Part shown: positions 35,377 to 46,288 of the stretch, piece by piece
Layout: every line of letters starts with the position of its first letter
Position numbering within the stretch: position 1 is the stretch's first letter
NCBI GenBank assembly: GCA_037783415.1
Contig: JAZGTN010000002.1
Span: 992,001 to 1,056,000 of the forward strand
Source: Leptasterias polaris
Taxonomy: Eukaryota; Echinodermata; Asteroidea; Forcipulatida; Asteriidae
Length of the DNA: 64,000 nt
Direction: 5' to 3'
Notes under the pieces: model-generated
Seen by the model: only the letters and a program-made list of their open reading frames with translations
Database searches by the model: none
Told to the model about the DNA's origin: nothing
Program-made: the position numbers and the translations under genes

Positions 35377-36599
35377 CATGGTAAAACAATCAAATCTCCC
35401 CCGCTTACTCCGAGTGCTGCTCTCTCATAGGAGCCGAAAACAAAGAAGCACTCATTCACAAAACATAAACCTTTTACGTCTTTGACTGTTATCAATGTGA
35501 CACATGTGCTTAACGCTTATAGGGGTGCTTTTGCCAATGGAAATAGCTCTTTCTGGTGAGCTTGCCGGGGTAAACTGGCCGCTTAAATGATAAAAATGAC
35601 CAGGACAATCTATAATATACATTCCAAATTAAGTGGGGTCTTTTTAAAATTTTACTAGATAGTATTTCTTTTTCACTATAATATAGTGTCAAAATGTTCA
35701 CCAAAAGTTTCTCAAGAATTTCGCGGAAAGTATTTTTTTGTTTGATCACGTAAATTACACCAAACGTCTTTTCGCGAGGTTTGGCATCGTCAGTTTTTGA
35801 AGCACCTAGTGTGCAATTGAAGAGTTTTTTTAGCTTCATTGCAATTGCTATTGCAGTGACCGTTTTGTAGTTTTATTTTAACATTGTTATTTTCACTAAG
35901 CTTGTATTAAATGAATATGTAAAAATGTGAAGTTACGCATAATGAAAATATTTTGTTTAAGTTCTAAATAAGAAAAAAACAATTATAAGGCTACACAAAC
36001 TATTGTCCATTTGGACAAATAAAATGTAGGCTTGATTGATTTGGCCACTAAATAATTTTTGCATTATTAATACCCCATGGCCTTTTGGTTGGTAAGCAGT
36101 TTGCAACAGCTAATTCTATATCCTCGTTACACAAAAATAAAACATAAAATAGTTATGAAAGATACATTTCATTTATTCTTATTTTATTGTCCACCTTGAC
36201 AAATATAATGTATGCTTGCTTGATTAGGCTAAAATTATTAAAGTTCTAAGAAAAATACTATGAAAGTTCTTACCCTAAAAATGTATAATACCAGTGTAAC
36301 AAAATATTAATAGTCTAAAAAATGTATTTTAAATAAATAAACCAACAATCAAATCAAATACAAACGAAAAATTAAACAAACAAGCAAGCAATATACAGCA
36401 TCGATTGTCCTCAGATGCGTCTAAACGAGAGAGAGAACAAAAATAATAATAAAACTAGCCATTGGGTGTTTGTGGACAAACACAGAGCTGTTCCGGTTTT
36501 TCTGATTCATAAAAATGTTTTAACAATAAACAAGAAATCACAAACATTACGACCTTATAACATGTGGTTCAGAAGATATGATTATCTCAAATTTTGAGC

Positions 36600-36851
36600 T
36601 TCCTGTTAAGAACGGAAGTAAAGGTCAACATGGGGTCACGGTTACCAAAGGCTAATCTCCAATGCCCAAGGAGTCTATAACTGAAAAGTTTGAAAATCGG
36701 TTGTGTAGTTCTTGATATATGGTCCCACTTCCGGTTGACCCGGAAGTAAAGGTCAACATGGGGTCACGGTTACCCATCTCCAATGCCCAAGGAGTCTATA
36801 ACTGAAAAAAAGTTTGAAAATCGGTTGTGTAGTTCTTGAGATATGGTCCCA
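36600..36851. repeat. two-copy tandem duplication of about 125 bases
   Basis: Both copies contain GGAAGTAAAGGTCAACATGG, AATGCCCAAGGAGTCTATAA and ATGGTCCCACTT. They lie just upstream of the LINE ORF1 and could be 5' promoter repeats of that element, which is inference. Confidence 0.8.
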
Positions 36852-37047
36852 CTTGAGGACATCGAGCTCCAGGAAAAAACCAGAAATTACACCTTTTGCG
36901 TTTTTGTGGAGGCTATTTCTACTAGCAAGTGTCTCTTCAATACTACATAGAACACTTTCATTGAGGTAAGAGAGATTAAAACAACCTTTTTAAGGCCTTT
37001 TGGCCTTAAAAGCTCTCTCAAATCAACGGCGGTGACGCTTGGCCGCC

Positions 37048-38159
37048 ATGTTTTCTGCCATGGGTCTTAACACAGTGAGGTTCAACACCAACCATCTTAC
37101 TGAAGTCGTCACGCCCCAAGACGTCTACAAATCTGTCAATCACGAATTGGATACAACATCAACAATAGTGTGCATTGCTGAGCTGGAACGTAAATGGTAC
37201 AACGTCACCTTTGACAATGCGAGGGATTGTGAGTGTATAGCCCAGCAAGGCCTGCTATTACATAATGCCCTCCTTCAGTGTGAAAGAGCCAATATACGTA
37301 ACTCAATTATCGCCTACATTAAGGCACCATACGAGATTCCAGACCAAGCCATAACATCGCTCCTGTCTCGCTATAGAACTGTCGTCAACATCCAACGTCA
37401 ACTTCACGGGTTTGATGACAACATAGAAACCGGAGTAAGAAGCTGTCTTATCAAAAGCCTCAAGAAACCGATACCGAGTTTCATCAAATTCAGCGGATTT
37501 ACACTGCCAATAAGATACAAGGGGCAGCAGAAGACCTGCAAAATATGTGAGGGAACAGACCATCTTGCTCGAGACTGTCCGGTAAGAAGTAGATGCTTCG
37601 TATGTGGAAGCTACAATCATAGGGCGGCATGGCACGATCAATATGACAACAGTGAACAGGAGGAAACCTATGATGACACCCCCATAATAAATGTACATAA
37701 TGAAAATGAAAACCTGGATAAAGAAGACACTACTGGAGAGAAAGAAGAAAATGATGAGCAGCAACTCGACACTGACACAGAAGCACCAGCTAAAGATGAA
37801 ACAAAAAGCTCAAAAACAAACAAAGGAGAGGAAACGAAAGTATGGATCAAACAGACAACACCGAACAGTACCCACCAAAAGAAGCCAACTTCAAACTTAA
37901 AAAGTCATTCAAAGATGCAGTTACGGGAACAACCAGCAAAAAAAATTCTAACAAAACCCAAGGATTCTGGGACGTAGCTACGGCGAGCCAAGTAGTTAAT
38001 AAGACAAGGAAAAGAAAATCCACTGAAGCACAAACAGAATCATCTAAAATAGCTCGTGATGAATCAATTCCAATAGGTATGGACATTTTGGCAGATGATA
38101 ACCAATACCTTGTTGATGAGACACCAGCGCACATGGATGACCAGGAACATTCTGACTAA
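37048..38159 (+). pseudogene. LINE ORF1 protein, frameshifted
   Basis: Starts at ATG 37048 in a GCCGCCATG context. Zinc knuckles CKICEGTDHLARDC (C-x2-C-x4-H-x4-C) and CFVCGSYNHRAAWH (C-x2-C-x4-H-x4-H) lie at about residues 174-200, after a basic RNA-binding-like region. A charged acidic tail follows. The first frame ends at 37977. The likely real C-terminus (SFKDAVTG and onward) is in another frame, open to TAA at 38159, with a further in-frame stretch to 38344. Confidence 0.8.
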
Positions 38160-38331
38160 AGATCCGACGATGTGGATTCAGAAGGAGAAACTACATCCTG
38201 CATGAGGAAAGCAGTACAAACCCCCGACCACAGGGACCAATCACATCCAGAGCCCACAGTATCCGATGAAGACACAGAAGGTGAATTTGTTCCATACATG
38301 AGAGGCGGCGTTCGGAGACTTCGAAACTGGT

Positions 38332-41300
38332 TTGAAACTGGATAATATAAACACTCCCCACGGTCAAGGCCGATGGGTCTGTAATAATTATCTATTACAA
38401 GATCCTGAATGCTCCTATCGTATTACTAATCTGTGGAATTTTTGGAGAACCCAAAAATGTCAATATGACTCTCTTTCCAAATGGTGGGAATCTGGCAAAT
38501 TTCGCCTGAAAGAAATTATTCAAGATTATGGCAAAGAAAAAGCCCATACTCTCAAACAAAATCGCAAAAAGTTACAAAAACGTTAAGACCTTTTTATTAA
38601 AAACGGGGATACTGATTGCATTGATGAGATAAAAGAGCTTGAAGATAATCTTAAACAGTATAAAATTAATGAATGGAAAAAGCCCAGATTAGAACGCACA
38701 ACATTCATAAAGAAGAAGGCGAAAAATTATCCAAATACTTTCTAAATCTTGAAAGACAGCAGATTCAAAGCTTAAAAATTGACAAACTTCTTAACAATGA
38801 GGGTGTACTTTTTGACCAGCCAGATATAATGCTTGAAATTGCCAATGAATTTTATAGTAATCTGTATAGTTCAGAGAGTCTTTCAGAAACCCATTTAGAT
38901 GAAATCATTTCTAATATCAAAACAAAATCTATTCCTGACAACGTTCTTGAAGATCTTGATAGAGAGATTACCGAAGAAGAGATTAAACATGCTCTCTTTC
39001 AAATGAATAAAAACAAAAGTCCCGGTATCGATGGCTTAACATTCGAATTTTACCAACATTTTTGGCACATTATTGGAAAAGATATCCTTGAAGTTTACAA
39101 AGATTGTCTTAAAAATGGGTTTTTGAGTAATTCGATGAACTCGGCTCTTGTAAGACTCATTTATAAGAATTCGGGGAGTCACTATGAACTAAAAAACTGG
39201 CGTCCAATAAGCCTCCTGACAGTTGACTATAAAATATTGTCTAAAGCCATGACCAATCGTCTTAAAGTAGCCACGCCTTTCATTATTGGCGAAGAGCAGA
39301 CATGTGGTGTGCCCAACCGGAAAATTCAAGATAACCTCATGATTTTAAGAGATACGATTGATTACACCAATTGGGAAAATCTAGGTGCCGCTGTTATTAG
39401 TTACGACCAAGAAAAAGCTTTTGACAGAATTAATTGGGAGTACATGTTTTCTATTATGCGTAAGATGAATCTTCCTCCTATTTTCATAAAATGGGTCGAA
39501 CTCTTCCATAGTAAACCCAATTGCAGAATTATCTTAAATAACTTTATTGGTTCACCAGTCCAGATTAGTAGAGGGATCAGACAAGGTTGTCCGTTGTCTC
39601 CGCTACTTGACGCCATATGTGCCGAAGGTTTAGCTAGTCTTATAAGAAACAACCAGATTTTAAGAGGCATTCAGACTCCCAATAGTGAAACGAATGTAAG
39701 TTAATCCAACACGCCGATGATACCAACATTTTCATAGGCAATGAATGCGAGTTTGATATTGTGGAAAACCTTGTTGACACATATTGCAAGGGCAGCGGAT
39801 CCAAACTTAATGTTAATAAGACCAAAGGCCTTTGGCTCGGTAAATGGAAGCAGAGGCAAGATAAACCTTGTCGTTTTAATTGGGGTAATGATAAAATTAA
39901 AATACTAGGTATTGTGTTTGGTAACGAGGTAACGGCACAAGACAACTGGGGTCAAAGAACAAACAAAATAAAGTGCGTGCTTGACAAGTGGTCAAAACGT
40001 CACTTGACTTATAATATGGGCAAAACCGTTATTGTTAACACTTTCATTGGTGCTAGTATAAACTATTTAGGCAGCGTTCTGGCCTATCCGGTGGAATTTG
40101 TAAAGAAAATTAACAATAGCATCTGGAATTTCTTTTGGGATGGCCCGAATGACAAGATAAAAAGAAATACTGTTATCGGTCCCAAAGCGCAAGGAGGAAC
40201 AGGTCTTCTAGACGTTCAGTGCAAGCTAACTAGCTTAAAATTAAACTGGTTAACTCGTTACCCCCTTACGGAAGGCAAGTGGAAAATTGTCTTTGACCAT
40301 TGGATAAATAAAGCTAGTGGTAATAATAATCTAGGTTGGTATATTTTCGCTAATACTAATAGTAGCCTAAGATCCAAACTACTCTTTTCTACGAGGAAGT
40401 AATTGCTGCCTTTGAGAAAGCTGGTGGCAGTCTTACGTGTAACTTTTCCAGTCTTTTAGAGACACAGAATGTTCCTATTTTCAACAACTGCATTGCTACT
40501 ACGTACTAGGGATAACACTCTTTTAAACAGTCCTGTTCTTAATTCTGCTGGTATGACCAAAGTCAAAAATGTGACCAGACAAGGTAGACTGATTTCTTTC
40601 AAAACAGTTGCTCAAAAATGTTCCCTTCAAAGAATCAATGCAGGTAGAATCATGGGCAGGTTGAAAGATCATTTAGATTTCACCCTAGTTAAAGAACAAC
40701 AGAGACATGGCCATGCTAATGATATCCGTAACTGGCTTGTTTTCCCCGACTATGAGGACAACAGTGAGCTCGAAATCAAGAACACTAATACCAAATCCAA
40801 TTACTCCAGATTAATTTTCAAGAAATTCATTCCGCCAAAAAGTCAGAATGTTTGGAAAAAGGTCTTCTGTTACGCTCAAGATTTAAACTGGTCCCTGATA
40901 TATGGACAAATGGGTTTACAAACAACCTGCTTGATCCTGAAGATCAACAGTTTTGGTATAGAATAAAACATAGGATTCTTCCCACTAGAGATTTTGTGTA
41001 CAAAATCGGAAGAGTTGTTGATGTTAAATGTCCTTTATGTGAAACGGAGTCAGAATCCCATCAGCCTTTCTTCATTTATTGTATAAGCACTCTAAGCGCT
41101 TGGATTTTTATCGAGTATCTTGTTAGGAAATACACAAACAACAAACACTTTTGTCTTAGCGACTCAAACAGAATTCTGGGCTATGAACTACAACCAGTCC
41201 AAGGCGTTCTTGTAGTTAAAATGCTCCGCCAAATCTGGAACATCCGTTGCAAACGGGTCTTTGATAATTATAAGAAACCATCCGACATTGATATAATTTT

Positions 41301-41439
41301 TCAGTTCAAACTCAATCTTAAACGGTTTTTGACTCTAGAGAAGGGCAGAATGAATTGTGAAAAGTTTAAATCTGTATATGCTCGTAATAACTCTCTGTGC
41401 TCCATCAATGAGAAAAACCAATTGGAATTCAGTTATTAA
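38332..41439 (+). pseudogene. LINE ORF2, reverse transcriptase and C-terminal domain, multiply broken
   Basis: Pieces in several frames. 38332-38586 is the linker before the RT. 38673-39704 is the RT with NKSPGIDGL, NWRPISLL, SYDQEKAFDRI and GIRQGCPLSPLL. The catalytic motif at about 39706 reads QHADDT, after a one-base shift, where F/YADD is usual. 39761-40402 is the RT thumb. 40469-40966 and 40852-41439 carry the C-terminal CPLCETESESH...C zinc motif. There is an in-frame TAA at 38584 and at least five frameshifts. The endonuclease is absent. Confidence 0.85.
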
Positions 41440-41683
41440 CCCCCTTTTAAATCATCATTCTGTAAGTGAGCTGTATGGGTTTATTTTAAAGTAAACTTCT
41501 TTTGTACAAACTGTATATATCCATTGTTATCATGTATCTCCCCTATAGATTAATTCTTTGGTAGTTTATTGTAATTGTATTTGTTGTTTATTGAATTGTT
41601 GCAGAATGTCTATTTTGAAGTGCTGTATTTTTCAGAGGGTGAAATAAACGGAGTAGTATAACTTCACATCAAGAAAAAAAATT

Positions 41684-41732
41684 GTAGAGCGCCGGCACGT
41701 TAATCCAGAGGTCGTTGGTTCAAATTCTGCCC
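41684..41732 (+). other. tRNA-like 3' remnant next to the LINE end
   Basis: GTAGAGCGCCGGCACGTTAA then TCCAGAGGTCGTTGGTTCAA looks like the D-stem end, anticodon arm and T-loop of an Asn-type tRNA without its 5' part. It starts about 13 bases after the LINE's A-rich end. Could be a SINE fragment or a LINE target; not a functional tRNA gene. Confidence 0.5.
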
Positions 41733-41846
41733 TAGTCAATTTTTCTTTGTTCAACCCAAAATAATTTAAAATTTACCCAGTCAGTTTCCCTTGTGGTTTA
41801 TTATTTGATATTTAAAATAATATTAAAAAATCCTACGTATAGATAC

Positions 41847-42019
41847 CTCGAATTGCAGAAACGTGATCTCAATTTGTCCTTTACGTAGTCTCCCTGCAAC
41901 TCAATTGGAAGCAGCTCTGCCTGTGATGAATTGATTTTCCAAGTTTCATCACCCAAGAAGACAAATACGATCATAGCCACACGGAACATTGTCGGCTTTA
42001 CGGACCTCTTCTGGTCCAT
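41847..42019 (-). CDS. orphan signal-peptide exon, distal first exon for gene C?
   Basis: ATG at 42019 (or 41989). MFRVAMIVFVFLG is hydrophobic; then LLPIELQGDY and RFCNS at a phase-2 GTATCT donor. LPxELQGxY and FC near the donor match exon 1 of genes C and D, and the donor phase is the one needed to join exon 2. No exons 2-6 of its own lie between it and gene C exon 1, so it is either an alternative first exon of gene C or the remnant of a lost paralogue. Conserved at 53345-53517 with one changed residue in the part I compared. Confidence 0.65.
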
Positions 42020-43220
42020 AGAATTTGGTGTTTGGCGTAGTCTTTGCAAATGCTTTTTGGCCAGTTTGTGTTTTGCAGTAGTGATGCCACACTGACTTCA
42101 ACGAAACGTTCAGTACTTCCAATCAATTAAACTGATGATCTGACAATTTGCTGAATTTATGTTTTCATTATTTATGAAGTCCGCAGAGAAAATGCTAAAG
42201 TGTAAAACAAAACCAGTCCTGTATGTTAATCGGTCTTAAGTTTACTTCATTCAATCATGGCGGCACGGTTCGATACCAACAGTGATCAAATGAAATAATC
42301 AGTACACTCGCCAAGCACAGTGAATGTGTTGCAAAAATATTGCTTTGTTGACTAAACATACAACCAACAATACATGAGTAATATTACATTAGCACAGTTC
42401 ACCAAACCTCATACACAATGGCCTATTGATTGATGTGGGAAACGATTGGAACCGATCATAAACAGTCAATGGGATGTTTAGGCTTTGGCTTACGGCATTG
42501 ACTCCAAGCCATTCTAGAGCCATACACTATCGGCTCTGGGATTTAAAGCTACCGACGGATCCGTAGCCGCAGAGCTGTGGCCCAACAGAAGCTTGGAAAA
42601 CACTAAGGGATTATGTCGAGAACAAGGAAGTTTGAAACTTTCAATAAAGCAGTATTGATGCAACCCTCTGACGTCATCATCACAATAGCTCGTTCGTAAC
42701 TCGTAAGGGGAAAAACACATTGAATCATTTAAAATTGTGTCGCAAAACTTTTCGCAAACATTCTGAAACTTGATATAGGCCTACCGAATTTTCAGCACTG
42801 AATGTCAGACAGTTTGAATAAACGAGTTTGAGCTCATTCACAAATAGAGCATTTAAGAATTATGTGTTTGTCTGGTTTTTTTCGGGTTTTTTGTGGGTTT
42901 TTTTTGGGGGGGGGATTTTCTTGAGACGACACACATCGGTGGGGTGAGAAGTTATGAAGTATAAAGTTAAGAAAATGTATAGTAGGCCTAGTTTATATGG
43001 TTATGAGTTCCCTTAGTATTATGTACAATTGACTCTCGTTTAAACGAGATCGCTGGGACTGGCCAAATCACCTCTTCATAACTGGACAATTGTTATAAGA
43101 AGATAGCAAAACAAAGAAACACAAAGTAGAAAATGTGATTTAGCACTCTTGCTCTTTACAAGCAGAATTTTTTTTAATAATTGTTCTTTATTTGGCGAGG
43201 GTTGACTGTATACCTGTGAC
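42020..43220. other. flank upstream of the orphan exon
   Basis: Duplicated at about 53518-54703. No further coding exon seen. A T/G homopolymer near 42878-42915 differs in length between copies. Confidence 0.5.
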
Positions 43221-43449
43221 CAGGCCCGTAACCGGGGGGGGGGGGGGACAAAAAAGTCCGCCCCCCAAAAAAAAAAAAAAAAAAAAAAAAGCCAAATCAA
43301 ACAATCTATATAAATCCGCCCCCCCCCCTCAAAAAAAAATCAAGCCCCCCCCAACCCTAAAAGTCCGCCCCCCCCCCCAAAAAAAGAGAGAAAAGTCCGC
43401 ATCGTAACTTTATTCGCCCCCCAAAAAATAATTCCTGGTTACGGGCCTG
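43221..43449. mobile_element. hAT-like MITE with 8-bp target duplication
   Basis: Termini CAGGCCCGTAACCGG and CCTGGTTACGGGCCTG are inverted. Flanked by exact CCTGTGAC at 43213-43220 and 43450-43457. The inside is almost all runs of G, C and A with AAAGTCCGCC words. No transposase. An 8-bp duplication fits hAT, though other 8-bp superfamilies are possible. Confidence 0.88.
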
Positions 43450-43457
43450 CCTGTGAC

Positions 43458-45458
43458 CCACGTGAGTGCCCCGTTCACCAAACCCTGTGTAAACTGCACA
43501 CTATGGTAATGATGTGGCACGTCGTGGGAACAGGTACACCAAGTTCCTCCTTCATTTCACATAAAACAACCTTAGCACTGTTTAGGCAACAAAAGGTGTC
43601 CATACAACATCATTCAACCATGACCACTGTTAATCAAAATATATAATTTCAATTTGTTTTTTCTAATATTTATTGTCCATTGTACTCCGATGGAAACTAA
43701 CTTAATGTATAAACACATGTTTACATGAACTTTTTTATAATATTAAAACCAATGCAATATCATTATGCAATATCATTAAATCATTAGAAATGGTTCTTAA
43801 AAAATATGGACACGGTTTTTAATAATAATGTTTAAAGTTCTTTGATACTGCCCGGCATAAAGTAATTCAGATACACGTAGACGCACGCTCCAATTAACTA
43901 AAAGAAATCGCAAAATTATGATTAATATAAAAATCAATATTAAAAACCTGCTTATTTATACGGCAACCTTTCGGGCAAACTGTTTTCTTAAATTATTGTA
44001 AACAGTAATAAAATTATGTTTTACTAATCGTAATTTCTGTGTATAATTGGTAATGGATAATTCTTTGGACAACGTTTAAACAGTTAGGTTAATTTAAGTG
44101 GTTTTAATGCGTGAGTGTTGTTTGTTTGTTTGTTTTTTCATAAAAAGTGAACGATGAGTTTTTACATGGAAAGCCCTAATCTTCCAAAAACCTTTATTAA
44201 ACACAAAGTATTATATTAAAAGCTCAATGCCCTATCTTTCCAAAGTGGTGTTAAAACTTGATATAATTTTTAAATAGAAATTTTTGTGTCGAGGAAGATT
44301 TAACTTTTGTTCACTTTGAAAGAAAAAGAAGAAAACGATAGGGCATGCACATTTATAGTTATTTTAAAAGTGCAAGTGGTTTGTAGTCAGGACGCGAAAT
44401 TATCTCACGTTAATCAGCACGGGCTACTTACACGGGCTACTTACATAATTTGGATGTTACAAATGAATTACCCAAGTTCTGAGTTGCAAACGCGAAATAT
44501 TATATACATTTTCCGTTCTGAAACAGCATCTCTTTTCTTAAAGAGAAGGTACATGTATACGTTTGGAAGTCACTCTTAAAATTAATGGCAATAAAAACCT
44601 TTTGGTGAGAAGCCTAAAGCCGCTTTCGATAGTAAAAGTATAAAGCATTTTGAGAAACATTTCACTTCGAAGTTCTGTGGTTATGTACAAAATATATCAG
44701 TTTTTAAGCCCCCAAACTTTAATCTGAAAACAGTTTCTGTCAGAAACGCTTCTCGGATATGCGTGGACATATTCGCTCCGGATTTTCGGCGATATCTCAA
44801 AAACGCGACCACCTTTTGCAATGAAATTTTCACAGGTTAGTTTGATTGTATATATCAACACTTACAGGATTACAACAATCAAACGCTTCAAAACACCAAA
44901 GGATACTTCGTCTTTAAAGTAAAAGTATTTGAAAATGTTCAGTCCTCAGCGAAAAAACTAAACAATTGTTTAAAGACCTCATTAGCCTACCATAATTGAT
45001 TCCTTGTATACATGAAGTAGTTCGAGGGAATACCTATAATAATTTCATTCACAAACTAAGTTCAAATAAAAATATCGTATTGTGAACGAAAAGTAAAAAC
45101 AACCCTTTTTAAACTACGTGTACACAATGAAAGTGTTATGTTTCTGCTGTGAATGAATTTGAAAAATTCAATCAACTTTGAACTTGCGTAATTCGGTATT
45201 TTCTAAAAACTCTACGAAACATGAAGAAGCCACATTTGTATAATGCATTGGTTTTCCCCCCGACTTTTCACCTCTTTGGACCCCGGTTCGAAGAGGTTGG
45301 GTTCTCCAACGTAATAAATGGTTCGATACATTAAAAATCCCTCTCCAAAGTAAGTCTTTTCCCCCGCTTGCCACCCCCCAACTCCACCTAAACGAAATGT
45401 TGGTTACGCCACTGCTTCTTATGTTCGTATTTCTGTGTAAGTTTCAAATTCCTCAAAG
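43458..45458. other. 3' flank of receptor gene D
   Basis: AT-rich. Contains the TTTGGTAAT-type repeat at 44545-44920 and a SINE fragment near 45265. Matches 54954-56600 in unit 2. No gene. Confidence 0.5.
44545..44920. mobile_element. dispersed TTTGGTAAT-family repeat
   Basis: Runs from AAAGAGAAGGTACATGTATA to CAAAGGATACTTCGTCTTTA, with inverted ends. Internal CGGCGATATCTCAAAAACGC as at 10697. Homologous copy at 55963-56336. Confidence 0.75.
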
Positions 45459-46288
45459 TTAGACATTTAATTTTGCGTATTGGTCGTCATCCTCTTTCTC
45501 TGGTAACTCAACCCTTTGCGATGGGATGCCAGTATTGGTGTTAAGATGATCGTATTGGGACGAGGCATCATTTATCTCCGCAGCTGAAGGTGGCTTTTTA
45601 AGAGGCTCGTACCCAGATTCTGCAGGCTTTGTAGTTTGCTGCAACGGCATATAGGCTTGAACGTACCCCTGGTTTGAAAAGCCCCCTGGGGTTGGGTTCG
45701 CAGATTCATCCACCTCTCCGAATACTGTTTCATTGTCATTATCTTGTGGATGCTCCAGTTTAAAATATTTAGGATCTTGGGGGGTCTTCTCGTTGCTGCT
45801 TTGCTCTGTGAGTGATCTTCTCCGGACTTCATCATAGTTAGGGGCTTGGGGAGTCTTACCACCAATTGCAGCGTAACCTAATTGCTCTAGTTCGAAACAT
45901 TTTGAATCTTGTGGGGTCTTCCCGGTGTTTCTTTGCTCTTTGTTTGGTCTTCTTCGGACTTCGTCATATATGGGAGCTTGGGGAGTCTTGCCACCAGACG
46001 CAGCGTTGCTTGCTCGCTCTATTTCATAATATTCAGGTCCACGTAAGGTCTCCCCAGCCTTCCGGCCGTCATTTGATTGCCCTAGTTCGTAGTATTTAGG
46101 AACTTCTTGGGTTTCCTGATTATTTCCTAAGGCAATCGATGGGCTTCCACTGTGCTCGTTTTCTTCGTAGCGATTCGCAGGCTTGGGTTTCCCCGGGTTG
46201 GATGCTGGGTTCCTCTGAGGCCAGTGATCGTACGCGTAATTGTATTCAGTACCGCCAAGTACCAGTGGATCTTGCATCTGTGCTCTGC
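45459..46288 (-). CDS. receptor gene D, exon 6: cytoplasmic tail
   Basis: 276 codons, begins RAQMQDPLVLGG. Compared with gene C I count about 47 replaced residues in 273, against few silent changes in the stretches compared base by base. The C-terminal half is close to gene E (SLTEQSSNEKTPQD, VELPEKEDDDQYAKLNV), the N-terminal half is not. Confidence 0.87.

Larger units (their letters stand above)
32883..37047. other. upstream of gene C: repeats, no gene
   Basis: Holds the presumed proximal promoter of gene C, then the minisatellite, fold-back and tandem duplication listed separately. Plus-strand open stretches around 32758-33689 run across exon 1 and its flank and look like chance frames. 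Confidence 0.5.
37048..41658 (+). mobile_element. L1/Tx1-like LINE, decayed, endonuclease region missing
   Basis: ORF1 with two zinc knuckles, then ORF2 from the post-endonuclease region through reverse transcriptase to a C-terminal Cys/His motif. The 3' end is near AAATAAACGGAGTAGTA, before an A-rich tract. Frameshifts and stops throughout. About 0.2 kb separate ORF1 from the middle of ORF2, so most of the endonuclease has been lost. It lies between the orphan signal exon (41847-42019) and exon 1 of gene C. Confidence 0.85.
27619..45458. repeat. segmental tandem duplication, unit 1
   Basis: Parts 27619-33437 and 39914 to about 45150 match 45459-51408 and 51407 to about 56600. Segment 33438-39913 is present only here. 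Introns 2 and 3 are almost identical between units, for example around 30541-30720 against 48487-48666. Gene C belongs to this unit. Confidence 0.9.
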
